Shown here piece after piece: positions 6,834-13,832 of a DNA stretch of 13,832 nt. Each line of letters opens with the position of its first letter. The first letter of the stretch is position 1. Made by a program: the position numbers and the translations under genes. Below the pieces are notes generated by a model, which ran no database searches, was not told the origin of the DNA, and saw nothing but the letters and a program-made list of their open reading frames with translations. This DNA comes from Bacteroidota bacterium (lineage in GTDB: Bacteria; Bacteroidota; Bacteroidia; Chitinophagales; UBA8649): assembly GCA_003447535.1 (NCBI GenBank), contig DLYY01000132.1:1-13832 (forward strand). Reading direction: 5' to 3'.

Positions 6834-7958
6834 TTAACGTCGTTTTTTTCTATTGCGTTCAAAATCTTCGAGTACCATTGAGCTTAATCCATCAAGCCCA
6901 CTGTAGTATGCCTTACCATGATTTACTTCGGTAAACTCTCGAACAAAATCTTGTAGATAGGGGTCATTAGCGATCATGAATGTTGTGATCGGAATCTTTA
7001 AACGACGGCACTGCTTTGCTAAGTTGAGCGTCTTGTTGATGACCTTTCTATCCAGTCCAAAACTATTCTTATAGTATTGACCATTTTCTTTCAGGCATGT
7101 TGGCTTGCCATCGGTAATCATAAAAATCTGCTTGTTCGCATTCTTTCGACGCCGAAGTAAGTCCATAGCAAGTTCTAATCCTGCTACTGTATTGGTATGG
7201 TAAGGTCCTACACTCAGATAGGGTAACTCCTTTATCTCAATCTGCCAAGCATCATTCCCAAAGACAACAAGGTCAAGATCATCTTTTGGATAGCGTCGGC
7301 TGATAAGTTCTGCAAGGGCCATAGCTACTTTTTTTGCCGGAGTAATCCGATCTTCTCCGTAGAGAATCATGGAGTGGCTTATGTCAATCATGAGCACTGT
7401 AGCTGATCGCGCTAGATGCTCTCTTTCTCGAACGACCAAGTCATTTTGAAGCATACGATATTCACTATAATTGCTCCGTGTCATAGCATTGCGCATAGAG
7501 GCAGAAGAATCGATACTTGAAAGATCATCTCCATAGTCGTACATTTTGTAGTCGCTTGAAGTGTCTTCTCCTTGCCCGGCATAAGGCGTCTTATGATTCC
7601 CTTTCCCCTTCTTGTAGAGCTTTCCAAAGACTTCCTCTAATGCATTCTGACGAATCTGTTGTTCAGTTTTTGCAGTTATTGTATAGTCCTTGTCCTTTTG
7701 GCCATTCTCTTGGATTAACCCCTCCTGCTTTAGTTCTTCGATAAAATCGGCCATACCATAGGTCGACGTGGTAAGGTGATACTTTCTATCCAATTCATTC
7801 AGCCAATGAATGGCCTCTTGTGCATCCCCATTGACGTAGGGGAGAAGTTGATAAAACAAACGCCTCAATGTGTCCGACCGATTCGAACCACTATTGGGTA
7901 TGTAATATTTATGGAAAACAAATCCTTGCACACTATTTAAACAATTTGTATCAAGCAT
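6834..7958 (-). CDS. VWA domain protein, first gene of the AAA-VWA operon
   Basis: The 374-residue product has no signal peptide or membrane segment, so it should act in the cytoplasm with the AAA+ ATPase encoded next. The C-terminal half is a von Willebrand A domain (about 185-365). Its metal-ion-dependent adhesion site is complete: D192-I-S194-H-S196, Thr255 or Thr257 in YHTNT, and Asp283 in ITDGKPT. Residues 1-180 are a helical, charged region (LRRLFYQLL near 31-39, FGKLYKKGKG near 111-120) that I take as the partner-binding part. The protein ends in a basic tail, RNRKKRR. In family terms it resembles ViaA or BchD/CoxE-type partners of MoxR ATPases. The ATG at 7958 is supported by the first in-frame methionine. 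The gene is divergent from the secreted protein at 8167 over 208 bases. Confidence 0.87.
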   Translation of the reverse strand: MLDTNCLNSVQGFVFHKYYIPNSGSNRSDTLRRLFYQLLPYVNGDAQEAIHWLNELDRKYHLTTSTYGMADFIEELKQEGLIQENGQKDKDYTITAKTEQQIRQNALEEVFGKLYKKGKGNHKTPYAGQGEDTSSDYKMYDYGDDLSSIDSSASMRNAMTRSNYSEYRMLQNDLVVREREHLARSATVLMIDISHSMILYGEDRITPAKKVAMALAELISRRYPKDDLDLVVFGNDAWQIEIKELPYLSVGPYHTNTVAGLELAMDLLRRRKNANKQIFMITDGKPTCLKENGQYYKNSFGLDRKVINKTLNLAKQCRRLKIPITTFMIANDPYLQDFVREFTEVNHGKAYYSGLDGLSSMVLEDFERNRKKRR

Positions 7959-8166
7959 AGTTGCTTGAGTTTGTCATAAAAACCTGATTTATAACGGCTT
8001 AAATATCTAAAAAAAATTTATGTTCTCGTTATCGAAACTTAGGTGATTTATTGCCGTAAAAAGGTTTATGGTTTGTCTTCCAATCTTAATAAAGTATACT
8101 TCTTTTAACCATTATTGTGTACGTGCGGAGGCTATTAATATTTATCAATTACAAAAGTTTAATTCT

Positions 8167-8973
8167 ATGAAAACGTTATCCTTAACTACCCTTTTTACCA
8201 CCTTGTTTGTGGCCTTTGGAGCAGCATTGTTTGCTCAAAACCAATCTTTTTCTCTTGATGCTCAAATCGAAGCAAGAGGTATAGAGATTCAAGATTTAGA
8301 AAATCCACGTATCAATTATACGTATGTTGAATATGATAAAGTAGATCGTCAGGTTCGATATCAAGGGTATATCGGAGATGAGATTATCTACGAATCTGGT
8401 ACGGGTGAGGAACTGGTTCCTCTCAACACCTTTACGCTCACTTTAGAGGATCATCCTCACAAGAATGCTGTCTCTGTGCAGGTTGAAACAGCAAAGGGAT
8501 ACAAGGCGATTCTAGAAGCTCGTGACTACAGCGATGGATTCTTGGGATATAAGTTATTTCTTGATGGAGAAAAGGTTGGAGAAGGTCAAACTCGTCTTGA
8601 AGAGAGCCCGGAAAGAGTAAGAATAATGTCAGAATATGGTGAGCTTATAGATGGGCACGATGCATTGAACATTCTACGTTTTTATCCGGTGGAGATTGCT
8701 GCCATTAGCCCGTTCACCCTCTTTGCAGAGCAGCCTTCTTGGTCAAATGGAAATGCCGAATTGACATCTGCAATCCAATCAATGGATGTAAAGTTTGAAA
8801 AATGGTTGGGTGGCGAACGTGGTATGCGTTTATCACCTGATAGCCAGAACTTCTCTAGTGTTTCAGGGGTTTGCACTGTTGCTTCTGCTGATAACCCAGA
8901 ACAAGATTGTCAATATACAGAAGGAGAGCATGAAGAGCAAAATGCTTTCTTAGATATATCAGTAGTAGAATAA
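8167..8973 (+). CDS. Secreted protein of unknown function
   Basis: I do not recognise this 268-residue protein. It begins with a clear Sec signal peptide: MKTLS, a hydrophobic run to about residue 22, and a probable cut after LFA or FAQ. The mature part is mostly predicted beta strand and turn, rich in Glu and Asp, with repeated aromatic strands such as NYTYVEY (50-56) and YQGYIGDEIIYES (65-77). Two cysteines near the end (236, 248) could form a disulfide. There is no T9SS tail, lipobox, VWA or OmpA motif. An upstream in-frame ATG at 8068 would add 33 residues ahead of the signal peptide, so I prefer 8167. It ends at the bidirectional terminator shared with the convergent VWA-OmpA gene. The divergent AAA-VWA operon gives no firm clue to its role. 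Confidence 0.8.
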   Translation: MKTLSLTTLFTTLFVAFGAALFAQNQSFSLDAQIEARGIEIQDLENPRINYTYVEYDKVDRQVRYQGYIGDEIIYESGTGEELVPLNTFTLTLEDHPHKNAVSVQVETAKGYKAILEARDYSDGFLGYKLFLDGEKVGEGQTRLEESPERVRIMSEYGELIDGHDALNILRFYPVEIAAISPFTLFAEQPSWSNGNAELTSAIQSMDVKFEKWLGGERGMRLSPDSQNFSSVSGVCTVASADNPEQDCQYTEGEHEEQNAFLDISVVE

Positions 8974-8992
8974 TAGTCTAAACCAAGACGAT

Positions 8993-9026
8993 AAAGGGCG
9001 GCTCGAAAGAGCCGCCCTTTGTTTTT
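8993..9026. terminator. Strong bidirectional intrinsic terminator
   Basis: AAAGGGCGGCTC (8993-9004) and GAGCCGCCCTTT (9009-9020) form a perfect 12-bp stem closed by a GAAA tetraloop, followed by G and five Ts. The A run on the left arm gives a U tract in the opposite direction. It lies 20 bases after the secreted-protein stop and 10 bases from the VWA-OmpA stop, so it should serve both convergent genes. Confidence 0.92.
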
Positions 9027-9030
9027 ATAT

Positions 9031-10395
9031 CTAGTTTATCTGAAGTTCAACCCTTCTGTTAAGATGATAGTGTGGCGAATCAGTAGCATAGAGATAAGCA
9101 ATTTCTCCTTTGAAATCAAGCTTTATTCTTGCCAATAGAGATTGAACAACTTGAGGGTCATAGTTGGTCTTATCAAGTGTGTTGTGGATATAATCCATTA
9201 CGGTTTGTGCTCGGGCCTCAGAAAGGAAGAGATTTTGGATTGCAAGCCCATCGGGACTGGAGTGCCCTGTTATGTATAATGTGTCCATACTGGCTTCGGT
9301 TAAGGCTGGAATGATTAAGTGCAAAACAGAATCGAGCAGAGTTGACTGTGCCGGACTGAGGGTATGTGTGTTGTGGTCAAAATAAACGAAATGTTGACGA
9401 AAATCACTTGATGAGTCATTGATATCTTCCCGATTCAAAAAGGTTAGACTATCCTCTTTCTTCTCATCTTGTTCTTCCGTAAGCTCGTTACTCTTGCAAT
9501 GGTAATCCACCGCATAATAGGAGGTAAAGAGATCATTTTGAAATTTTTTAAGCCGTGAAGCCAATGCATTGGCTTTGTTTACCTCATAGAAGACTAAGCT
9601 TGAGTCAGTATCGGGATTGGTCTCATAACATATTGTTTTTAGGGGGTCGATTATAATAAAGTCATCCACATTTAGCACAATGCCAATAACATGCACATTG
9701 TGCCTGAGTGCATAGGCTGCAACCCCTTCATACATCCATTGACTTTGTGTGTCATCCCCGTCGGTAAAGGCTAATACATATCGCTCTCCTTGAAAGGATT
9801 GTATAGAGAAAATCCCTGCAGCAATAGCATCGAATAGCGCAGTGCCCCCTCCATATTGTTTATATTCCCTCACTGAAGGGCGTATTGCATCTCTCCTTGC
9901 TATAGGTGAGACAACATGGGGGTAGGAATCGAAATTGACGCGCGTGAAATAGATATGTTCTAAGCTATCCATAAAGGCGCACACTCCATTGACCATTTTT
10001 TTAAGACGATTTCCTTCATTCATGGAACCCGAGTAGTCCATTACAATGGAAATGGCAATATTGTGCGATGGTTCTTGATGATGAAACAGCTCAATATTGT
10101 TGACTTTACATGATTTGTCATCACTCATTCCAAACGGGTTGAAACCACTTGTATCCGTTTCTAGACCAAGAACAAAGTCCTCACCATCGAAGACTCTGAT
10201 ATGTTGCGAAAGGGATTCATTTCCATAATGGCTCTGTATGATTTGATAGGTGTAGTTGTTGAGCTGTTGCTGAGCATATACATTATGAGTTAAAAGGATA
10301 AATATTGAGCAAGTCAACCAGCTAAAGAGGTAGGATTTGCTATAGTGTAGTTGTATGCTGGGATTGGTAAACGAGATAGATGTGGTAGAGAACAT
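9031..10395 (-). CDS. Exported VWA-OmpA fusion protein
   Basis: The 454-residue protein joins a metal-dependent binding domain to a peptidoglycan-binding domain. An N-terminal signal sequence (hydrophobic core about 22-36, probable cut after VYA at 41) sends it to the periplasm. The VWA domain (about 110-290) has a full MIDAS: D120-Y-S122-G-S124, Thr185 in GGGTALFDA, and Asp212 in FTDGDD. A short charged linker (about 303-330, Glu/Asp/Lys-rich) follows. The OmpA C-terminal domain (336-454) shows VYFDHNTHTLSPAQ, TGHSSPDG (376-383), LSEARAQTV and the closing NRRVELQI. The GHSSPDG loop places its Asp two residues later than the classical GHTD, a variant common in the phylum. The ATG at 10395 is the first methionine; the n-region of about 20 residues is rather long. 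Ligand and partners are unknown. Fairly sure of the domains. Confidence 0.9.
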   Translation of the reverse strand: MFSTTSISFTNPSIQLHYSKSYLFSWLTCSIFILLTHNVYAQQQLNNYTYQIIQSHYGNESLSQHIRVFDGEDFVLGLETDTSGFNPFGMSDDKSCKVNNIELFHHQEPSHNIAISIVMDYSGSMNEGNRLKKMVNGVCAFMDSLEHIYFTRVNFDSYPHVVSPIARRDAIRPSVREYKQYGGGTALFDAIAAGIFSIQSFQGERYVLAFTDGDDTQSQWMYEGVAAYALRHNVHVIGIVLNVDDFIIIDPLKTICYETNPDTDSSLVFYEVNKANALASRLKKFQNDLFTSYYAVDYHCKSNELTEEQDEKKEDSLTFLNREDINDSSSDFRQHFVYFDHNTHTLSPAQSTLLDSVLHLIIPALTEASMDTLYITGHSSPDGLAIQNLFLSEARAQTVMDYIHNTLDKTNYDPQVVQSLLARIKLDFKGEIAYLYATDSPHYHLNRRVELQIN

Positions 10396-10420
10396 GGAGG
10401 ATAAACGATTTTCGAAGAAA

Positions 10421-10428
10421 AAAAAGTA
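10421..10428 (-). promoter_or_regulatory. Possible -7 box for the VWA-OmpA gene
   Basis: On the minus strand this reads TACTTTTT, one base off TAnnTTTG, and would give a leader of roughly 20-25 bases before the ATG at 10395. The A/T-rich setting makes chance matches likely. Confidence 0.25.
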
Positions 10429-10683
10429 TATCGGCTCTTGACGGCATAAATATTTGATGGGGAAGGGGTTAAATAAATTGGCTTAAATCTCCCACTTAAC
10501 AATCCTTTCGGCCTCTCTGGGGACAAAATACACACCCCAATTCAACTACCAATACTTAAATGATTATTCAGTCATGCCCAAGACCTAATATCCTAGTTGG
10601 ATTGAGATTGCAACAAATTGGGATGTCTTAGGTGAAACCGAATGAGGCAAGCAGGTGTTATGTGATTGGTTAGATACTGAATT

Positions 10684-12027
10684 ATGCAACATTTATCAAA
10701 TACGGTTCTAAAAAGAACGCAAACAAGAAATAGCCATGAAGTAGAATTTCTTCAAGCTGTTTCTGAGGTCTACGAGGATATCATTCCATTCATTGAAGCC
10801 AATCCTCAATATCAGGGGCACAGTCTTCTTGAGCGAATGAGTGAACCTGAACGGATAATTTCTTTCCGCGTGTCTTGGGTTGATGATCAGGGAGTTGCAC
10901 GCGTTAATCGTGGCTACCGAGTAGAAATGAATTCAGCGATTGGTCCTTACAAGGGAGGGTTGCGTTTTCATCCGTCGGTAAATCAAAGTATTCTGAAGTT
11001 TCTCGGGTTCGAGCAAGTGTTTAAAAATGCGTTAACCTCTCTTCCCTTAGGAGGGGGTAAAGGTGGTGCGGACTTTAATCCAAAAGGAAAAAGCGATGGA
11101 GAAGTCATGCGATTTTGCCAAAGTTTTATGACAGAACTTGCTCGTCATATAGGGCCAAATACCGACGTGCCAGCAGGAGATATAGGAGTCGGTGCTCGTG
11201 AGATTGGCTACTTGTTTGGTCAATACAAAAGGATTCGAAATGAGTTTACCGGCGTTCTCACTGGAAAGGGTTTGAGTTATGGAGGATCCTTGATTCGTCC
11301 TGAGGCCACGGGATATGGTCTTGTTTATTTCACTGACAATGTGCTCAGAAAACATGGAGATACTTTAGAAGGTAAATCAGTGCTTATATCGGGTTCAGGT
11401 AATGTTGCACAGTTTGCGGCTGAAAAGTGCATTGAGCTAGGTGCTAAGGTGCTTACTATGTCGGATTCTAGTGGATTTATTCATGATGTTGATGGTATAG
11501 ATGCGGAAAAAATGGCTAAAATCAAAGAGATTAAAAACGTACAGAGAGGCAGAATATCTTCCTATCTCGAATACTATCCAGCGGCATACTATGTGACGGG
11601 TGAGCGGCCGTGGCAGATTAAGGCAGACATTGCTCTGCCTTGCGCTACGCAAAATGAGGTCGAGCTATCCGATGCGCAAGTCTTAGCAAGTAATGGCTGT
11701 AGCGTGGTTGCCGAAGGGGCGAATATGCCTTGCACGCCCGAGGCTATTGCGCTCTTTCAACAAGAACAGATGTTCTATGCTCCAGGAAAGGCCGCGAATG
11801 CTGGTGGAGTCGCTGTATCGGGCTTGGAAATGGCGCAAAACGCAACGCATTCCTCTTGGTCTCGAGAGAAAGTTGACAATAAACTGCGTCACATCATGGC
11901 CTCTATTCATGATACTTGTTATCAATACGGTAAGGTTGACGGTGCGCAAGTAAACTATGCTAAAGGTGCAAATATTGCTGGATTTGTGAAGGTTGCAGAT
12001 GCAATCATAGCTCAGGGAGTAGTGTAG
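10684..12027 (+). CDS. gdhA: NADP-type glutamate dehydrogenase
   Basis: GdhA makes glutamate from 2-oxoglutarate and ammonium with NADPH, a main entry point for nitrogen in the cytoplasm. The 447-residue length fits the small hexameric class. The substrate domain has GPYKGGLRFHPSV (Lys90), PLGGGKGGAD with the catalytic Lys126, and VPAGDIGVG with Asp166. The coenzyme domain starts with ISGSGNVAQFA (GSGNVA at 237-242), and the second strand ends in MSDSSG (259-264), the Ser-Asp form usual in NADP-dependent members. ANAGGVAVSGLEMAQN lies near the C terminus. The ATG at 10684 starts the normal N-terminal helix. Upstream are 288 bases without a gene; I saw no exact TAnnTTTG box there, only weak inverted repeats. 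The next gene follows after 37 bases on the same strand. NADP preference is inferred from motif and length. Confidence 0.96.
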   Translation: MQHLSNTVLKRTQTRNSHEVEFLQAVSEVYEDIIPFIEANPQYQGHSLLERMSEPERIISFRVSWVDDQGVARVNRGYRVEMNSAIGPYKGGLRFHPSVNQSILKFLGFEQVFKNALTSLPLGGGKGGADFNPKGKSDGEVMRFCQSFMTELARHIGPNTDVPAGDIGVGAREIGYLFGQYKRIRNEFTGVLTGKGLSYGGSLIRPEATGYGLVYFTDNVLRKHGDTLEGKSVLISGSGNVAQFAAEKCIELGAKVLTMSDSSGFIHDVDGIDAEKMAKIKEIKNVQRGRISSYLEYYPAAYYVTGERPWQIKADIALPCATQNEVELSDAQVLASNGCSVVAEGANMPCTPEAIALFQQEQMFYAPGKAANAGGVAVSGLEMAQNATHSSWSREKVDNKLRHIMASIHDTCYQYGKVDGAQVNYAKGANIAGFVKVADAIIAQGVV

Positions 12028-12064
12028 AGTTTGCGGTTATCGCAATATCCTTTACTTTCAAACT

Positions 12065-13081
12065 ATGAAGGCTAAATTTTTGAATTGGATAAGCATTTTT
12101 TTCTTTGTATTTCTAGCTGACCTAGCAACAGCTCAAGACACGTATTCCATAGCAGCTGTTGATCCTGAAACAGGTGAGGTAGGCAGTGCAGGAGCCTCAT
12201 GTGTGGACTTATACCAATTTTTCCCGAATTCGCCGGATGATTTTATCGCAGTGCTTCATCCCGGTTTAGCCGCAATCAATACTCAGGCGGCCTACAATGG
12301 AACTAATCAAAATCTTGCGAGCGACCGAGCTTTACAAGGGGATAGTGCTGATGCGATTATCGACTACCTCCTATCCAATGATGCAGAACTTAATAGCCGA
12401 ATTCGTCAGTATGGAGTTGCTTTATTAAAAAATGGTAGCCCAGACATTGCAGCCCATACAGGAATTAGTTGTTATGATGAAAAATATCATATTACTGGAG
12501 CGACTTATTCTATTCAAGGGAATATTTTGATAGATTCCAATGTGCTGGATTCGATGGAAGCAGCCTTCCTAAGTGCAGAAGGTCCTTTGTCTTGTAAGCT
12601 TATGGCCGCCCTTCAAGGAGCTAATCGGATAGGTGCAGATAGTCGCTGTGCTTCCAACAATACATCAAGCCTTTTTGCATACCTCAAAGTGGCTCAGCCC
12701 GATGATGTTTTTGGTAATCCAAGCCTTCTAGTTAGCGTACGAACAAGCAATGGTGACCAAATCGAGCCCATCGATTCTTTGCAGATTCTCTTTGATGAAC
12801 AAGATGGTTGCGATACAGCAGTTGGCAATCCTTCTTCGATTTCAGTATCTCAAGAGGAGTGGTTTTCGTTATCCTATCAAAACGACTATCAAAAAATAGT
12901 CTTTAATGGGCCTGAAGGGACGTACTTTCAAGTCCTTCATAATACGGGAGGAACGACATTGAGTTTTGATTTATTTCCTGATTTTAATGAGCTCGATATA
13001 AGTGATTTCCCTACAGGTATTTATTATGTGCTCGCAACTCACGAGGACAAGACTTGGACCACAAAGTTTCTAAAGCATTAG
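12065..13081 (+). CDS. Secreted DUF1028 (Ntn-hydrolase-like) protein with T9SS sorting domain
   Basis: The 338-residue protein has a Sec signal peptide (cut near ATA at 23), a DUF1028 domain (about 25-228) and a C-terminal T9SS type A-like sorting domain (about 257-338). DUF1028 hallmarks are TYSIAAVDPETGEVGSAGAS (26-45), a HPGLAAINTQAAYN segment, HTGISC (131-136), the TYSIQGNIL strand (147-155) and SSLFAYLKVAQPDDVFGNP near 201-219. I recall DUF1028 being placed with the Ntn-hydrolase fold, but no reaction is established. The tail contains ISDFPTGIYYVLATHEDKTW and ends KFLKH, the usual 'l-p-x-G-x-Y-x-v...K' sorting pattern, so the protein should be exported through the T9SS and attached to the cell surface or released. 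Five cysteines are present (46, 136, 177, 195, 249). It follows gdhA by 37 bases. Confidence 0.88.
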   Translation: MKAKFLNWISIFFFVFLADLATAQDTYSIAAVDPETGEVGSAGASCVDLYQFFPNSPDDFIAVLHPGLAAINTQAAYNGTNQNLASDRALQGDSADAIIDYLLSNDAELNSRIRQYGVALLKNGSPDIAAHTGISCYDEKYHITGATYSIQGNILIDSNVLDSMEAAFLSAEGPLSCKLMAALQGANRIGADSRCASNNTSSLFAYLKVAQPDDVFGNPSLLVSVRTSNGDQIEPIDSLQILFDEQDGCDTAVGNPSSISVSQEEWFSLSYQNDYQKIVFNGPEGTYFQVLHNTGGTTLSFDLFPDFNELDISDFPTGIYYVLATHEDKTWTTKFLKH

Positions 13082-13159
13082 GCTAGGTTGAAAAGTTGCC
13101 TTAGTAATCATCGTGTTGAGCTGGGTTTTTACAGTAACTTAAAAACTTAACAGATTACT

Positions 13160-13636
13160 ATGAAAAAGTTATTTGCCGTCTTAGTTTCTTGTATTACAAT
13201 AGGCGGTGTGTGTGCTCAGTCAAACATCGTAACGGGTGGTGGAGATGCCGCTAGCTCAACAGGCAGCGTAAGCTACTCTATAGGGCAAATCGATTTTCAG
13301 TATACCTCATCTGCTGATTATTCTATTTCTGAAGGTGTTCAACAGGCCTATTCCTTTGATACGGCATTGTCTATTGATGATATTCAATATGACTTTCAAC
13401 TTTCTATTTGGCCTAACCCATCGGCTGATGAGATGAACATAGAGTTTACGACGAGTTATGAATTGCCTTTGTCATTGATAGTTACTGATGTAAACGGAGC
13501 TGTTGTTGCTATGAGGTCAGTTACTCAAGGTCAATATTATTTTGATGTCAATACATGGGCATCGGGAACCTATTATGTAAGCCTAAGTGATGGAGAGGAA
13601 GTAGGCATTATTAAACCAATTATCATAAACAGATAG
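13160..13636 (+). CDS. Small secreted protein with T9SS sorting domain and GVQQ module
   Basis: The 158-residue protein consists of a signal peptide (cut near VCA at 19) and two short modules. The first (22-65) reads NIVTGGGDAASSTGSVSYSIGQ then ISEGVQQAYSF, a pattern I have seen repeatedly in Bacteroidota secreted proteins just ahead of a sorting tail; its function is not known to me. The second (about 72-158) is a T9SS type A sorting domain with IWPNPS (84-88), a beta sandwich, and ASGTYYVSLSDG followed by Lys152. There is almost no room for a catalytic domain, so it may be a structural or binding component, or a carrier for surface anchoring. The ATG at 13160 is preferred because the signal peptide follows at once. 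The next gene starts two bases after the stop, implying translational coupling. Confidence 0.88.
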   Translation: MKKLFAVLVSCITIGGVCAQSNIVTGGGDAASSTGSVSYSIGQIDFQYTSSADYSISEGVQQAYSFDTALSIDDIQYDFQLSIWPNPSADEMNIEFTTSYELPLSLIVTDVNGAVVAMRSVTQGQYYFDVNTWASGTYYVSLSDGEEVGIIKPIIINR

Positions 13637-13638
13637 CT

Positions 13639-13832
13639 ATGAAAAAAATTTTAATAATTGCGGGAGCCGTACTCATGGCATTAAGTGCGTTTGCTCAGGC
13701 ACCTGAGCAGTTTTCCTATCAAGCAGTAATTCGTGATGCTCAAGGAGATTTAGTAAGTAATCAAAGTATAACTGTAAATATTTCAATCCTTGAGGGTAAC
13801 AGTACAGGGACTACTGTATTTGAAGAAGAACA
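13639..13832 (+). CDS. Secreted 'FSYQAVIRD' protein, 5' part only
   Basis: The ATG at 13639 opens a frame that runs off the window edge after 64 codons. It encodes a signal peptide (MKKIL, hydrophobic core, ALSAFAQ with a cut near residue 19) and then QFSYQAVIRDAQGDLVSNQ and ITVNISILEGNSTGTTVFEE. This is a recurrent N-terminal beta domain of Bacteroidota exported proteins, which often continue into collagen-like, repeat, tail-fibre/chaperone or T9SS-tail regions. The rest is outside the window, so the full domain plan is unknown. It starts two bases after the stop of the preceding T9SS protein and very probably shares its mRNA. Confidence 0.88.
   Translation, partial: MKKILIIAGAVLMALSAFAQAPEQFSYQAVIRDAQGDLVSNQSITVNISILEGNSTGTTVFEEE

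Noticed and set aside
5328..7958. Reading the AAA+/VWA pair as magnesium chelatase for chlorophyll synthesis
   Set aside because: There is no ChlH/BchH subunit or pigment gene, and the Walker B and VWA layout fit MoxR-type chaperone pairs better.
8068..8166. Upstream in-frame ATG extending the secreted protein by 33 residues
   Set aside because: It would bury the clear signal peptide that starts at 8167.
11047..11949. Several open frames antisense to or out of frame with gdhA
   Set aside because: They lie entirely within a well-conserved gene and their translations resemble no protein family.
12028..12064. Small hairpin TTGCG/CGCAA between gdhA and the DUF1028 gene
   Set aside because: A five-base-pair stem with no T run is too weak to call a terminator.
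13103..13159. Inverted repeat AGTAATC / GATTACT just before the T9SS protein gene
   Set aside because: Only 7 bp in A/T-rich DNA with a 43-base spacer, so chance is likely.
1..13832. Mobile elements, CRISPR arrays, tRNA or rRNA genes
   Set aside because: I saw no transposase or integrase, spaced direct repeats, cloverleaf or rRNA-like stretch; coding sequences fill most of the window.

Overview
The window looks like chromosomal DNA from a member of the Bacteroidota, most likely in the Flavobacteriia or a Cryomorphaceae-like lineage. Evidence for this is two proteins with C-terminal type IX secretion (T9SS) sorting domains, a secreted protein that starts with the 'FSYQAVIRD' pattern common in that phylum, starts without clear Shine-Dalgarno sequences, a TAnnTTTG -7 promoter box, and a YebC beginning MGRAFE. 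I see no insertion sequence, phage gene, CRISPR array, tRNA or rRNA. Most of the window is ordinary chromosome, and the less familiar content lies in accessory surface and secreted proteins.

Positions 1-3000: the 3' end of a histidine-phosphatase gene converges on and overlaps ndk (nucleoside diphosphate kinase, minus strand). Divergent from ndk is a DHH/DHHA1 phosphoesterase (NrnA type), followed by a lipoprotein that fuses a cyclophilin domain to an FKBP domain. From memory, ndk - DHH phosphoesterase - PPIase lipoprotein is the neighbourhood of gldI in gliding Flavobacteria, so this fusion may be the local GldI counterpart.

Positions 3000-8000: a lipoprotein with an M15/VanY-type peptidase domain (minus) is divergent from yebC (plus). 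yebC converges, with only 2 bases between stop codons, on a two-gene minus-strand operon encoding a VWA protein and a MoxR/BchI-like AAA+ ATPase, a pair resembling RavA-ViaA and other AAA-VWA chaperone systems. An intrinsic terminator-like hairpin sits upstream of yebC with no gene to terminate.

Positions 8000-10700: an unrecognised secreted protein (plus) and a VWA-OmpA fusion protein (minus) converge on a strong 12-bp bidirectional terminator. The VWA-OmpA protein probably displays a metal-dependent adhesion domain in the periplasm while bound to peptidoglycan.

Positions 10684-13832: an NADP-type glutamate dehydrogenase (gdhA) is followed on the same strand by three exported proteins. These are a DUF1028 (Ntn-hydrolase-like) protein carrying a T9SS tail, a small protein made of a 'GGG...SVSYSIGQ...GVQQ' module plus a T9SS tail, and, 2 bases later, the start of an exported 'FSYQAVIRD' protein cut by the window edge. 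The last two look like one translational unit. The strongest leads for something little described are the cyclophilin-FKBP lipoprotein, the T9SS-tailed DUF1028 protein, the GVQQ/FSYQAVIRD pair and the VWA-OmpA protein.
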